Assembly: GCF_020215645.1 (NCBI RefSeq) | Contig: NZ_CP084058.1 | Coordinates: 8,122,001 to 8,186,000, forward strand | Source: Nonomuraea gerenzanensis | GTDB lineage: Bacteria > Actinomycetota > Actinomycetes > Streptosporangiales > Streptosporangiaceae | DNA length: 64,000 nucleotides | Direction: 5' to 3' | Shown: positions 24,454 to 32,975 of the stretch, piece after piece | Layout of the letters: each line of letters starts with the position of its first letter | Position numbering within the stretch: position 1 is the stretch's first letter | The notes under the pieces: model-generated | Databases searched by the model: none | The model's input: the letters and a program-made list of their open reading frames with translations, nothing else | What the model was told of the DNA's origin: nothing | Position numbers and translations under genes: made by a program

Positions 24454-26299
24454 GGCCAGGCTGGTCGTGCTGCGGCTGGTCGCCGTGGCCATGCTGGTGA
24501 CGCTGCTCGGGCGGCTGTGGGTCCTCCAAGTGGTCGACGGGGAGGCGTACCTGCGGGCTGCGGCCGACGTACGGATCAGGAGCGTGCCGCTGCCGCCCAC
24601 CCGGGGCCAGATCCTCGACGCGCACGGCCGTCCCCTGGTCACCAACAACACCCGCCCCGTCGTCACGGTGGACGCCGTGGCCCTGGCCCACCAGCCGGAC
24701 GGCGGCCGGGCGGTGCTGACCCGGCTGGGCCAGGCGCTGGGGCAGCCGTACCGGCAGCTCGCGGAGAAGGTGCGGCTGTGCGAGGCGGGGGTGAGCAAGC
24801 CGTGCTGGCAGGGGTCGCCGTACGAGCCGATCCCGGTCGCGCAGGACATGAGCGTGCCGGTGGCGCTGCAGATCAGCGAGCGGCAGCAGGACTTCCCGGG
24901 CGTTCGCACGGAGCTGCGCCCGGTCCGCGTGCACCCGCACGGCGCGGCGGCGGCGCACACGCTCGGCTACGTCCAGGGCGCCCGGGGCCGCGACGGGCTC
25001 GAAGCGGCCTACGACCGCGATCTGGCCGGCCGGGCCGGGCGCAGGGACGTGGCCGTGGATAACACGGGCCGCGTCACCAGGACGCTCCGCCAGAACCCGC
25101 CGGTGCCCGGGAACACGCTCGTGACCAGCCTCGACTCCCGCATCCAGACGATCGCGGAGCGGGCGCTGGCCAGGGCCGTGGCCGGCAGCGGCGCCTCGTC
25201 GGGCGCGGCCGTGGTGCTGGAGTCGGGCACGGGCCGTGTGGTGGCGCTGGCGGGGCGGCCCGCGTACGACCCGGGGGTGTGGACGGACGGCGTGACGGCG
25301 CGCGAGTACCGGTCGCTGCCGCTGCTGTCACAGGCCGTGCAGGGTGAGTGGGCGCCCGGCTCGACGTGGAAGGTCGCCTCGGTGGTGGCGGCGGCGTCGG
25401 CCGGGTACGGGCTCGGCGCCACCTACGACTGCCCGTCCGGCTACACCGTCGGCGACCGGGTGTTCCGCAACTTCGCCAGCGCGGACCTGGGCCTGATGAC
25501 CATGCACGGGGCCCTGGTCCACTCCTGTGACACGATCTTCTACCGGCTGGCCGACCAGCTCTGGCAGCGCGGCTCCGACGCCCTGCAGCACACGGCCCGC
25601 GGGTTCGGGTTCGGCCGGCCGACGGGGGTGGACGTGCCGGGCGAGGCGGCCGGTGCGGTGCCCGACGCGGCCTCGAAGCGGGCCTACTGGCGGGCCACCC
25701 GGGCGGAGAGCTGCCGCCGGGCCGGCAAGGGGTACCCGGAGCTGACGGACCGGGCGCGGGCGGCGTACCTGACGGCCATCGCGCGGGAGAACTGCCGGGG
25801 CGGCGGCGTGTGGCGGGGCGGCGACGCGGCGAACCTCGCCATCGGGCAGGGCGGCGTGCTGGTGACGCCGCTGCAGCTGGCGCGGGCGTACGCGGCGGTG
25901 GCCAACGGCGGCACCCTGCACAGCCCGCGCGTCGGCATGAAGGTGGTGCGGCCCGACGGGACGACGGTGCGGGCGATCACGCCGCCGGTGGCCGGGCGGC
26001 TGCCCGCCACGGCCGCGACGCTGCGCTTCATCCGGCAGGCGCTCGCCCAGGTGCCCCGGTCGGGGACGGCTTCCGGGGCCTTCGAGGGGTTCCCGTTCGG
26101 GAAGATCGCGGTGGCCGGGAAGACGGGGACGGCGGAGTCGTTCGGCCACCGCGACACCTCCTGGTTCGCCTCCTTCGCGCCCGACCCGGCCTACACCGTG
26201 GTCGTCGTGCTGCCGGAGGGCGGCAGGGGCGGCGAGGGCGCGGCGCCGGCGGCCCGCGAGATCTGGGAGGGCATCCTCGGGCTCAGGGAGCGGCGATGA
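24446..26299 (+). CDS. mrdA: Penicillin-binding protein 2 (class B transpeptidase)
   Basis: 617 residues from GTG 24446, overlapping the mreD end by eight bases. Class B PBPs cross-link peptidoglycan in the rod or spore-wall complex together with RodA. N-terminal signal anchor (LVVLRLVAVAMLVTLLGRLW), dimerisation domain with RGQILDAHGRPLV, and a transpeptidase domain with all three catalytic boxes: SxxK in PGSTWK, SxD in HSCDTIFY (SxD rather than SxN is normal for this group) and KTG in AGKTGTAE. Cysteines in the domain (CEAGVSKPC, CDCPSG-like, ESCRRAG, ENCRGG) are more numerous than usual and may form disulfides outside the cell. Confidence 0.95.
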   Translation: MSRARLVVLRLVAVAMLVTLLGRLWVLQVVDGEAYLRAAADVRIRSVPLPPTRGQILDAHGRPLVTNNTRPVVTVDAVALAHQPDGGRAVLTRLGQALGQPYRQLAEKVRLCEAGVSKPCWQGSPYEPIPVAQDMSVPVALQISERQQDFPGVRTELRPVRVHPHGAAAAHTLGYVQGARGRDGLEAAYDRDLAGRAGRRDVAVDNTGRVTRTLRQNPPVPGNTLVTSLDSRIQTIAERALARAVAGSGASSGAAVVLESGTGRVVALAGRPAYDPGVWTDGVTAREYRSLPLLSQAVQGEWAPGSTWKVASVVAAASAGYGLGATYDCPSGYTVGDRVFRNFASADLGLMTMHGALVHSCDTIFYRLADQLWQRGSDALQHTARGFGFGRPTGVDVPGEAAGAVPDAASKRAYWRATRAESCRRAGKGYPELTDRARAAYLTAIARENCRGGGVWRGGDAANLAIGQGGVLVTPLQLARAYAAVANGGTLHSPRVGMKVVRPDGTTVRAITPPVAGRLPATAATLRFIRQALAQVPRSGTASGAFEGFPFGKIAVAGKTGTAESFGHRDTSWFASFAPDPAYTVVVVLPEGGRGGEGAAPAAREIWEGILGLRERR

Positions 26300-27432
26300 T
26301 CGCGACGGCCGGGAGACGACGGCTCGGGTGGGCGCCCTCGCTGGGCCCGCCGGACCGGGTGCTGACGCTGCTGGCGCTGGCGCTGTCCGCGACGGGGCTG
26401 CTGCTGGTGTGGTCGGCCACCCGGTTGGGGGGCGGCCACGCGCTGCTGGTGCGGCAGGCGGTGGCCGTCGGGGCGGGGCTGGTGCTGATGTGGCTGGTGT
26501 CGCGGGTGGACCTGCGGGTGCTGCGGGCGTACGTGCCGCTGGCGTACGTGCTGGCCCTGGTGTCGCTGGCCGGGGTGCTGAGCCCGCTGGGCGTGCGGGT
26601 GAACGGGGCGCACTCGTGGATCGTGCTGGCGCCCGGGGTGCAGTTCCAGCCGTCGGAGTTCGCCAAGGTGGCGCTGGCGCTGGCGTTCGCGGTGCCGCTG
26701 GGCGAGCTGCGCGACGGGCAGGGGCGGCCGGGGTTCGACGGGGTGGTGCTGGCGCTGGTGCTGGCCGCGGTGCCGATCGGGCTCATCGCGCTGCAGCCGG
26801 ACGTGGGCACGATGCTGGTGTTCGCGGCCATGGTGGCGGGGGCGCTGCTGGTGTCGGGGGCGCCCAAACGGTGGCTGCTGGTGCTCGTCGCGGGGGCGGC
26901 GGGAGCGGGCGCGGCGGCGTGGCAGCTCGGGCTGGTCCGGCCGTACCAGCTCGAACGGCTACTCGTGCTGGTACGGCCGGGAGCCGACCCGGGCGGCATC
27001 GGCTACAACGCCGCCCAGGCCCGCATCGCGATCGGCTCCGGCGGCCTGTCCGGCAAGGGCCTGTTCAACGGCGAGCAGACCGCCGGGCACTTCGTGCCCG
27101 AACAGCACACCGACTTCATCTTCACGGTCGCGGGCGAGGAGCTCGGCTTCGCCGGGGCCGCGCTCATCGTGCTGGCCGTGTTCGCGCTGCTCTGGCGCGC
27201 GCTGTCGATCGCCCGCCACGCCGCCTCGCGGTACGGGGCGGTGCTGGCGGGCGGGCTGGTGTCGTGGATCGGGTTCCAGACGTTCATGAACGTGGGCATG
27301 ACCGTGGGCCTCATGCCGATCGTGGGGGTGCCGCTGCCGTTCGTCTCGTACGGCGGCTCCGCCACGGTCGCCGGGCTGGTGGCCATCGGGCTGCTACAGG
27401 CGGTGCACCGGAGCAAGCCCATGCAGGCGTAG
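26296..27432 (+). CDS. rodA: SEDS peptidoglycan glycosyltransferase RodA
   Basis: 378 residues from ATG overlapping the mrdA stop (ATGA). RodA polymerises lipid II and works with PBP2. About ten membrane helices; SEDS signatures are GVRVNGAHSWIVL, VQFQPSEFAKVALAL, ALQPDVGTMLVF, YNAAQARIAIGSGGLSGKG, FVPEQHTDFIFTVAGEELG and LPFVSYGGSATVAGLVAIG. The catalytic Asp lies in LQPDVGT or nearby. Last gene of the five-gene cluster; its final 39 bp overlap the converging amidohydrolase gene, with no room for a separate terminator. Confidence 0.95.
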   Translation: MIATAGRRRLGWAPSLGPPDRVLTLLALALSATGLLLVWSATRLGGGHALLVRQAVAVGAGLVLMWLVSRVDLRVLRAYVPLAYVLALVSLAGVLSPLGVRVNGAHSWIVLAPGVQFQPSEFAKVALALAFAVPLGELRDGQGRPGFDGVVLALVLAAVPIGLIALQPDVGTMLVFAAMVAGALLVSGAPKRWLLVLVAGAAGAGAAAWQLGLVRPYQLERLLVLVRPGADPGGIGYNAAQARIAIGSGGLSGKGLFNGEQTAGHFVPEQHTDFIFTVAGEELGFAGAALIVLAVFALLWRALSIARHAASRYGAVLAGGLVSWIGFQTFMNVGMTVGLMPIVGVPLPFVSYGGSATVAGLVAIGLLQAVHRSKPMQA

Positions 27433-28377
27433 CAGGTTCTCGCCGAGGATCTTGCGCTTGGCCTGGTCGGTGAGCTGCGGGTAGCCGTACCCGTCGCACA
27501 GGTCCTGCGGGATCGTGAAGTCCCTGAACGCCCGCAGCGCCCACTGCGGATGGAAGATCGGCGCCTCCGAGCCGTAGATGATCTTGTCTTCGCCGCACCA
27601 GAAGAGCAGCTTGCCGATGATCTCGGCGAACATCCTGGGCGCCCTGACGATGAAGTTGATCGTCGCCGCCAGGTCGGCGTACAGGTTGGGGTAGCGGATG
27701 AGCTGCCAGCAGGTCTCGTCCAGGAACGGCAGGCCGACGTGGAAGATGACGAAGTTGATGTCGGGGAAGCTGGCGGCGGCGCCGTCCATGTCCCAGGTCT
27801 GCGTGTGCTCGATCGGCTGCGGGCCCAGCGGCACGCCCTTGTGCACGCCGATCAGGTTCACGCCCAGGTCCTGCGCCTTCTCGAAGATCGGGAAGGCCAC
27901 CCTGGGGTCGTCCATGCGCCAGGGGTAGGGCGAGCCGTAGTCGTAGCGCACGTTGTAGAGCTTGAACGCCCGCGCGTTGTACTCCCCTACCTGCCGCTCC
28001 ATCAGGTCGAGCGCCTTGCGGCCCTCCAGCGGGTTGACCGAGCCCCAGAACACCGTCCGGTCCGGGTCCCTGGCCGCCAGCTCCGCGCACTCCTGCCACG
28101 GCGACAGGCCGTCGTGGTAGAGGTCGGTCAGCGGCAGCGGCATGGCCACCAGCATGTCCGTGTCCGACTCCTCGAACACCATGCGGCGGATGTCCTCGAT
28201 CGTCCACTGCCGCAGGAACTCCTCGGGCGGCAGCTTGGTCTCGCCCTCCGGGGTGAGCGTGGTGTGGAAGGCGTACAGGTGGTTGGAGAACATCTGGCCC
28301 GCCGGTCCGAACGCGTTCTTGGGCTCGAAGTTGAACACGTGGGCCACGCTGTCGAACACGAAGAAGTCGTCGATCAC
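27394..28377 (-). CDS. Amidohydrolase-family protein (ACMSD-like)
   Basis: 327 residues from GTG 28377, overlapping the DUF59 stop (GTGA). A metal-dependent TIM-barrel hydrolase or decarboxylase of the amidohydrolase-2 type, to which 2-amino-3-carboxymuconate semialdehyde decarboxylase and 6-methylsalicylate decarboxylase belong. Motifs: LNLI-type strand GVNLIGVHKGVP with a conserved His, DINFVIFHVGLPF with His, and IIYGSEAPIFHPQW where Asp is usual (GSD) but Glu is present. The N-terminal HxH is not obvious (FDSVAHVFNFEP has one His only). Substrate unknown. It is co-transcribed with a DUF59 protein and divergent from an IclR regulator, as for small aromatic catabolic units. Confidence 0.85.
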   Translation of the reverse strand: MIDDFFVFDSVAHVFNFEPKNAFGPAGQMFSNHLYAFHTTLTPEGETKLPPEEFLRQWTIEDIRRMVFEESDTDMLVAMPLPLTDLYHDGLSPWQECAELAARDPDRTVFWGSVNPLEGRKALDLMERQVGEYNARAFKLYNVRYDYGSPYPWRMDDPRVAFPIFEKAQDLGVNLIGVHKGVPLGPQPIEHTQTWDMDGAAASFPDINFVIFHVGLPFLDETCWQLIRYPNLYADLAATINFIVRAPRMFAEIIGKLLFWCGEDKIIYGSEAPIFHPQWALRAFRDFTIPQDLCDGYGYPQLTDQAKRKILGENLLRLHGLAPVHRL

Positions 28378-28739
28378 CGTAGTTCCCTCCCGATGTAGGC
28401 CGCCTTGTCCGGCACCTGCGCGGGCGCGGGCAGGAAGCGCAGCATCCGGGCGGCCCTCGGGGAGAGCCGGTCCGTCGTCCACACCTCGTCCCACACCACC
28501 TCGACCTCCGCCTCGGTGACGCCGGGCTGCTCGGCGATGCGGTCGCGCACCTCGGTCAGCACCCTGGCGGCGAACGGGCACCAGCCCGAGGTCAGCAGCA
28601 GCTCGACGCGGGCCCGGCCGCCGTCCACCTCGACCGACCTGATCAGGCCCATCTCGACGACGGAGATGCCCTTCTCCCTGCAGCACGGGTCGTAGACCCC
28701 GGACAGCGCCTCACTGGCCCACTGCGGTATCTCCGGCAT
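28374..28739 (-). CDS. DUF59/MIP18-family (iron-sulfur assembly-like) protein
   Basis: 121 residues from ATG 28739 (MPEIPQWASEAL); the frame is open further but extends across the divergent promoter. Family features: L-x-VYDPCCREKGISVVEMGLI (usually xVxDPElgxxIxxLGLV), VELLLTSGWCPFA with the conserved Cys, and a ferredoxin-like alternation of strands and helices. PaaD and SufT relatives mature iron-sulfur proteins or oxygenases. Two extra cysteines (CC) are noteworthy. Overlaps the amidohydrolase gene it precedes, so the two likely act together, perhaps in activating or loading its metal site. Confidence 0.82.
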   Translation of the reverse strand: MPEIPQWASEALSGVYDPCCREKGISVVEMGLIRSVEVDGGRARVELLLTSGWCPFAARVLTEVRDRIAEQPGVTEAEVEVVWDEVWTTDRLSPRAARMLRFLPAPAQVPDKAAYIGRELR

Positions 28740-28753
28740 GACCTCATCGTCGG

Positions 28754-28784
28754 ACGGGTGTGCCTGTTGGGGTAGGCGTCCCGT
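28754..28784. promoter_or_regulatory. Imperfect dyad, candidate IclR operator
   Basis: ACGGG and CCCGT outer arms (28754-28758, 28780-28784) with inner GCCT and AGGC arms (28762-28765, 28774-28777), in the 71-bp gap between the divergent DUF59 and IclR genes. Confidence 0.45.
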
Positions 28785-28810
28785 TTTCAGATAGCGCAGA
28801 TGCTTGATGG

Positions 28811-29542
28811 ATGACCGGCGAACCACCCAGCGACCTGATCCGCAGCGTCTCGCGCGCGCTCCGCGTGCTGGAGGAGGTCTCGCGCGCCGACCGCCCGCTG
28901 TCGGTCAAGGTCATCGCCCGCCGCTGCGGCCTGAACCTGTCCACCTCCTACCATCTGGTCCGCACCCTGTGCTACGAGGGCTACCTGCACCGGCGGCCCG
29001 ACGGCGACTACATGCTCGGCTCTCAGGTGGCCGAGCGCTTCCACGAGATGCTGGACGCCTTCGACCGGCCGCCCCGCGCCGCCGCCGTGCTGCGCCACCT
29101 GGCCGCCGTCACCGGGCACACCGCCTACCTGGCGCAGCTCTCCGAGGGGCGGCTGGTCGTGGTGGACGTGGCGGAGGGGCCGCGCTCGCCGTACCTGGAG
29201 GATCTGCAGGCGGGGCTGGAGACGGCGCCGCACGCGACCGCGCTGGGCAAGGCGCTGCTGCTCTCGCTCCCGTCCCGCACCAGGCGCGGCGTCCTGACCG
29301 GGTACGGCCTGCGCCGCTTCACCTCCTCGACCCCGGTCAGCGTGGACGACGTCGAGCAGGAGCTGTCGGGGTTACGGCCGGGGCAGGTGGTGGAGGAGCA
29401 CGGGCAGTTCAGGGAGCAGGTGGCGTGCGCGGGCGCGGTCGTGCCGGGCACGGACTGGGCCATCGGCATCTCGACCCGGGGCCTGTCGATCCCGCAGATC
29501 GCCCGGATACGGCTCGCGCAGGCCGTCAGGGACCTGGGATAA
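28811..29542 (+). CDS. IclR-family transcriptional regulator
   Basis: 243 residues. N-terminal winged helix (SVSRALRVLEEVSRADRPLSVKVIARRCGLNLSTSYHLVRTLCYEGYLHR) followed by a GAF-like effector domain: LGSQVAERFHEML, ATALGKALLLSLP, EHGQFREQVACAGAVV, WAIGISTRGLS. Divergent from the DUF59-amidohydrolase pair with 71 bp between starts; IclR proteins usually control the neighbouring divergent catabolic operon, so regulation of that pair is likely. Confidence 0.94.
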   Translation: MTGEPPSDLIRSVSRALRVLEEVSRADRPLSVKVIARRCGLNLSTSYHLVRTLCYEGYLHRRPDGDYMLGSQVAERFHEMLDAFDRPPRAAAVLRHLAAVTGHTAYLAQLSEGRLVVVDVAEGPRSPYLEDLQAGLETAPHATALGKALLLSLPSRTRRGVLTGYGLRRFTSSTPVSVDDVEQELSGLRPGQVVEEHGQFREQVACAGAVVPGTDWAIGISTRGLSIPQIARIRLAQAVRDLG

Positions 29543-29584
29543 CGCGTTGCCCGGCACGCCCGTGATCGGCCAGTCTGGGGTGCC

Positions 29585-30166
29585 ATGAACGTCCCCCACC
29601 GGCAGATCCGCGCCCTGCACACCGAGCGGTCGATCACCGTCTACCAGGCCTACGACGCGGCCATCGCCGCCCCCGCCGTCGCCGCGCAGCGCTTCGTCCC
29701 GCCCTTCAAGCGGGAGCGGATGACGTGGATCAAGCCGTCGTTCCTGTGGATGATGTACCGGTGCGGCTACGCCACCAAGCCCGGCCAGGAGCGGGTGCTG
29801 GCGATCGAGCTGAGTCACGAGGGCTTCGCCTGGGCGCTGGCCCACTCCTGCCTCAGCCACGACGACCGGCGGCCGGGCTGGGCCGAGCGGGTGCGCCGCA
29901 GCCCGGTGCGCATCCAGTGGGACCCCGAGCGCGGGCTGCGGCACCAGGCGCTGCCGTACCGGTCGATCCAGGTGGGGCTGACCGGGGAGGCGGTGCGACG
30001 GTACGTGGCGGAGTGGACGCTGGGGATCAGCGACATCACCGAGCGGGTACATGAGGTGCGTGCGGCGGTGCGCAGCGGCGCGGACGCCGGCGCGCTGCTG
30101 CCGGACGAGCGGCCTTACCCGCTGTCCGGCGAGCTGGCGGAGACGATCGGGGCGAGCGTGGCATGA
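29585..30166 (+). CDS. DUF4291 family protein
   Basis: 193 residues. The family core is plain: RQIRALHTERSITVYQAYDAAIA, FKRERMTWIKPSFLWMMYRCGYA, RVLAIELSHEGFAWAL, RIQWDPERG and RSIQVGLTGEAVRRYV. Function of DUF4291 is not established; it is soluble, with strongly conserved Trp, Lys and Arg residues that suggest an enzyme or nucleotide binder. It overlaps the next gene (ATGA at 30163-30166). Confidence 0.9.
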   Translation: MNVPHRQIRALHTERSITVYQAYDAAIAAPAVAAQRFVPPFKRERMTWIKPSFLWMMYRCGYATKPGQERVLAIELSHEGFAWALAHSCLSHDDRRPGWAERVRRSPVRIQWDPERGLRHQALPYRSIQVGLTGEAVRRYVAEWTLGISDITERVHEVRAAVRSGADAGALLPDERPYPLSGELAETIGASVA

Positions 30167-30813
30167 AAGTGATCCTGTTCGGGGCGACCGGCATGATCGG
30201 GCGAGGGGTGCTCAGGGAGTGCCTGCTCGACAACCGGGTCACCGCCGTGCTGGCGGTCGGGCGGAGCTCGACAGGGGTCACGCACGAGAAGCTGCGCGAG
30301 ATCCTGCATGACGACCTGCTCGATCTGGCCGCCATCGAGGGCGAGCTGGGCGGGTACGACGCGTGCTTCTTCTGCCTGGGCGTCTCGTCGGCCGGGATGC
30401 GGGAGCCGGAGTACCGGCGCATCACCTACGACTTCACGTTGTCGGCGGGCCGGACGCTGGCCCGGCTCAGCCCCGGGTCGACGTTCGTGTACGTCTCCGG
30501 TGCCGGGACGAACGCGCAGGGGCGGGCGATGTGGGCCAGGGTGAAGGGGGAGACCGAGAACGCGCTGCTCGCCTTGCCGCTGGAGGTGTACCTGTTCCGG
30601 CCCGGGTACGTGCAGCCGATGCACGGGGTGCGCTCGCGTACACGGCTCTACCAGGCGGCCTACGTGATCACCCGGCCGCTCTTCCCCCTGGTGCGGCGGC
30701 TGGTCGCGGGAGGGGTGACGACCACCGAGCAGGTCGGGCGGGCGATGATCGCGGTCGCGGAGCGGGGGGCGGCGAAGCGGATTCTCGGGCCCGCCGACAT
30801 CAACGCGCTCTGA
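30163..30813 (+). CDS. NAD(P)H-binding atypical SDR/epimerase-like protein
   Basis: 216 residues, start overlapping the DUF4291 stop. The N-terminal MKVILFGATGMIGRGVLREC is the Rossmann motif of extended or atypical SDRs (GxxGxxG). CFFCLGVSSAGM, YDFTLSAGRTLARL, FVYVSGAGTN and RVKGETENALLAL (Lys of the usual YxxxK position) follow. The protein is short, without the full epimerase C-terminal domain, and resembles the small NAD(P)H-binding family used as quinone or nucleoside-sugar reductases. Substrate unknown. A tandem repeat begins 18 bp after its stop. Confidence 0.85.
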   Translation: MKVILFGATGMIGRGVLRECLLDNRVTAVLAVGRSSTGVTHEKLREILHDDLLDLAAIEGELGGYDACFFCLGVSSAGMREPEYRRITYDFTLSAGRTLARLSPGSTFVYVSGAGTNAQGRAMWARVKGETENALLALPLEVYLFRPGYVQPMHGVRSRTRLYQAAYVITRPLFPLVRRLVAGGVTTTEQVGRAMIAVAERGAAKRILGPADINAL

Positions 30814-30831
30814 TCCTCATCGGCGATCCTC

Positions 30832-30907
30832 ATCGGCGGGCTCCCGCTTCACCGGCGGGCTCACGCCTCACCGGCGGGCTCCCGCTTCACCGGCGGGCTC
30901 GCGCCTC
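30832..30907. repeat. 19-bp tandem repeat at the 3' end of the MFS gene
   Basis: Four 19-bp units (30832, 30851, 30870, 30889), alternating ACCGGCGGGCTCCCGCTTC and ACCGGCGGGCTCACGCCTC types. The TCA at 30887-30889 is the stop codon of the minus-strand transporter gene, and its last codons (EARARR) are written in the fourth unit; the other units are copies of that gene end including the stop. Confidence 0.9.
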
Positions 30908-32278
30908 GCCCGGTGCGAGGGGGATGGCGAGCAGCGCGGCCGCGGCTGCCAGGCCCCACACCGCCGCCCACGAGGCGTGCGCGATCACCAGCGGGATGAG
31001 CAGCGGGGTCAGGAAGCCCATCGCGAACAGGGCGGTGCCCAGGAGGCCGAGAGCGGTGCCCGCCCTGGACGCGCCCGCCATGGCGGCGATCTCGGTGTAG
31101 GCGACGCCGTGCCAGGAGTTGGCCAGGAGGCCGCCGAGGGCCAGGGCCGTGACGGTGAGCGGGGTGGGGGCGTCGGTGAGGACCGCGGCGCCCGCCATGG
31201 TGATGCCGGACATGGCGCCGATGGCTCTGAGGTGGGTGCGGCGGGTGCCGGTGCGGTCGGTGCGGTGGCCGGTCCAGATGCGGGCGGCGGCGCCGCCGAG
31301 CTGGGCGATGACGATCGTGAGGCTGGCCAGGGTGGCGTCCTCGCCCTTGACGTCGTGCAGGAAGATCGCGGTGAAGGAGAGGACGGCGAACTGGGGGATG
31401 GTGAGCAGGGCGCCTGCGAGGGCCAGCCGCCACACGTCCCAGCGGCGCAGGGGGGAGCTGGGGAGGCGGGGGTGCGCGCCCTGTCGCGCGGCAGTGGCGG
31501 ACGCGCTGGCGGGCGCAATGGCGGACGCGCTGGCGGGCGTGCTGGCGGGCGTGCTGGCGGGCGTGGTGCCGGTGCCGGCGCTGGTCGGCGGTGTGGTGGG
31601 GGTGATGGGGGTGATGGGGGTGGTGGGCTCGTGGAGCCAGCGGTGGGTGGCCGCCGCCGCGGCGAGGCAGCAGACGGCCGGTACGGCGTAGGCGGCGCGG
31701 AAGCCGTAGGACCCGGCCAGCCACGGCAGCAACGCCACCCCGGCCGCCCCGCCCACCGGGATGGCCGTCTGCCGGACGCTCATCGCCAAGCCCCGCTCCC
31801 CCTCCCCGAACCAGGTCATGACCGCCCGCCCCGACGCCCCGTTGACGCTGCCGCCCAGCGCGCCCGCGACGGCCAGGCAGAGCGCGAGCAGCGCCACACC
31901 CGCCCCGTCGGACGGGGTCACGGCGGCGGCCATCACCGCCAGCAGCGCGCCCGTCGAGGTCAGGCCGGTCAGGAGCACGCGGCGGTCACCGAAGCGGTCG
32001 GTGAGCAGCCCCCACACGAGGTCGGAGGCCGCCACGCCGAGCCCGAGGCAGGCGAGCACCAGGCCGAGCTGCTCCGTGGACAGGTGATAGCCCGCCCGCA
32101 TCGCCACGCCTGTGACGGGGATGCCGGAGAACATCGCCGCGAAGGCGGCCTGCGCTCCGAAGCCGACGGCGAGCACGACCCAGCGGTGTCGCGGGCCGCA
32201 CGCGCGCCGCCCCCGCCGGCCCTCTCCGCCCGCATCCCCCTGGTCGTTCGCGTGCCGGTCGCGTTCGCCCACCGTCAT
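30887..32278 (-). CDS. MFS transporter
   Basis: 463 residues from ATG 32278, which has GGAGG at the right distance; an upstream ATG at 32296 is in frame but poorly placed. Twelve membrane helices. MFS loop motif A appears as WGLLTDRFGDRRVLL, and the second half begins after an unusually long cytoplasmic linker (about 60 residues) that is a Thr/Pro and Ala/Ser low-complexity string (TPASTPASTPASASA), itself built from short DNA repeats near 31490-31570. Without motif for a particular substrate, it may be an efflux or nitrate/sugar-phosphate-type carrier. Divergent from a CGNR regulator gene with shared operator-like dyads. Confidence 0.88.
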   Translation of the reverse strand: MTVGERDRHANDQGDAGGEGRRGRRACGPRHRWVVLAVGFGAQAAFAAMFSGIPVTGVAMRAGYHLSTEQLGLVLACLGLGVAASDLVWGLLTDRFGDRRVLLTGLTSTGALLAVMAAAVTPSDGAGVALLALCLAVAGALGGSVNGASGRAVMTWFGEGERGLAMSVRQTAIPVGGAAGVALLPWLAGSYGFRAAYAVPAVCCLAAAAATHRWLHEPTTPITPITPTTPPTSAGTGTTPASTPASTPASASAIAPASASATAARQGAHPRLPSSPLRRWDVWRLALAGALLTIPQFAVLSFTAIFLHDVKGEDATLASLTIVIAQLGGAAARIWTGHRTDRTGTRRTHLRAIGAMSGITMAGAAVLTDAPTPLTVTALALGGLLANSWHGVAYTEIAAMAGASRAGTALGLLGTALFAMGFLTPLLIPLVIAHASWAAVWGLAAAAALLAIPLAPGEARARR

Positions 32279-32299
32279 CGGATCCACCCTCCACACATA

Positions 32300-32365
32300 A
32301 GTAACCGTGCTTGGCGGTTACTCACCTTGGCAGCGCCGGAAGTAACTTGTCAATGCGGTTACTAT
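32300..32365. promoter_or_regulatory. Two dyads with GTAACC half-sites between MFS and CGNR genes
   Basis: Perfect dyad AGTAACCG/CGGTTACT (32300-32307, 32315-32322) and a second AGTAAC/GTTACT dyad (32341-32346, 32358-32363), four copies of one half-site in 64 bp. TACTAT at 32360-32365 is a good -10 for the right-hand gene and would start its mRNA at or next to the ATG (leaderless); the last half-site covers it, which suggests autorepression by the CGNR protein. Confidence 0.6.
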
Positions 32366-32372
32366 CGACCTC

Positions 32373-32909
32373 ATGGACTTCACCTTCATCAGCGGCAACC
32401 TCGGCCTGGACCTGGCCGGCACCGTCGGGCACCGGCGGCGCGAGCGCATCGACCTGCTCGCCACGCCCGGCGACCTGGCCCGCTGGACGGTGGCGGCCGG
32501 GCTGCTCGACGAGCGGCCCGCCGTGAGCGACGGCGACCTGGCCGAGGCGAGGGCGTTGCGGGAGGCGATCTACCGGCTGGCGTGCGCCGCGCGTACCGGA
32601 AGCGCCATGGAGGCGGGCGACCGCGAGACGCTCAACGCCGCCGCGCGGCACGCGCCCGCGAGCGTGCTGCTCGGCGAGCGAGGCGTGGAGCGCGGCGGCG
32701 ACGTGCGGGCGGCGCTGGCGAGCACGGCCAGGGCGGCGGCCGAGCTGCTCGGCGGCCCGCAGGCCGCGTTGATCAGGGAATGCGAGGCGGACCCGTGCAC
32801 GCGGCTCTACCTCGACGCCTCACACCGGCGCACGCGCCGCTGGTGTGACATGCGGGGCTGCGGCAACCGGGCCAAGGCGGCCGCCTTCCGTGCCCGTCAG
32901 CACGGCTGA
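32373..32909 (+). CDS. ABATE/CGNR zinc-finger transcriptional regulator
   Basis: 178 residues. N-terminal ABATE domain (FISGNLGLDLAGTVGHRR, LARWTVAAGLL, ARALREAIYRLACAA) thought to bind a stress-related ligand, and a C-terminal CGNR zinc finger with CTRLYLDASHRRTRRWCDMRGCGNRAKAAAFRAR: cysteines at C-x-D, C-D-M-R-G-C-G-N-R. These are predicted DNA-binding regulators. Probably controls itself and the divergent MFS gene through the GTAACC dyads. Confidence 0.9.
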   Translation: MDFTFISGNLGLDLAGTVGHRRRERIDLLATPGDLARWTVAAGLLDERPAVSDGDLAEARALREAIYRLACAARTGSAMEAGDRETLNAAARHAPASVLLGERGVERGGDVRAALASTARAAAELLGGPQAALIRECEADPCTRLYLDASHRRTRRWCDMRGCGNRAKAAAFRARQHG

Positions 32910-32975
32910 GCACATGATGGAATATCCGGGGGGCCGCGAACGCTACCGTAGCCGTCAAAGATTCAACAGTCAGGG

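Noticed and set aside
30837..31100. Extension of plus-strand frames past the NAD(P)-binding gene
   Set aside because: Shadow of the opposite-strand MFS gene.
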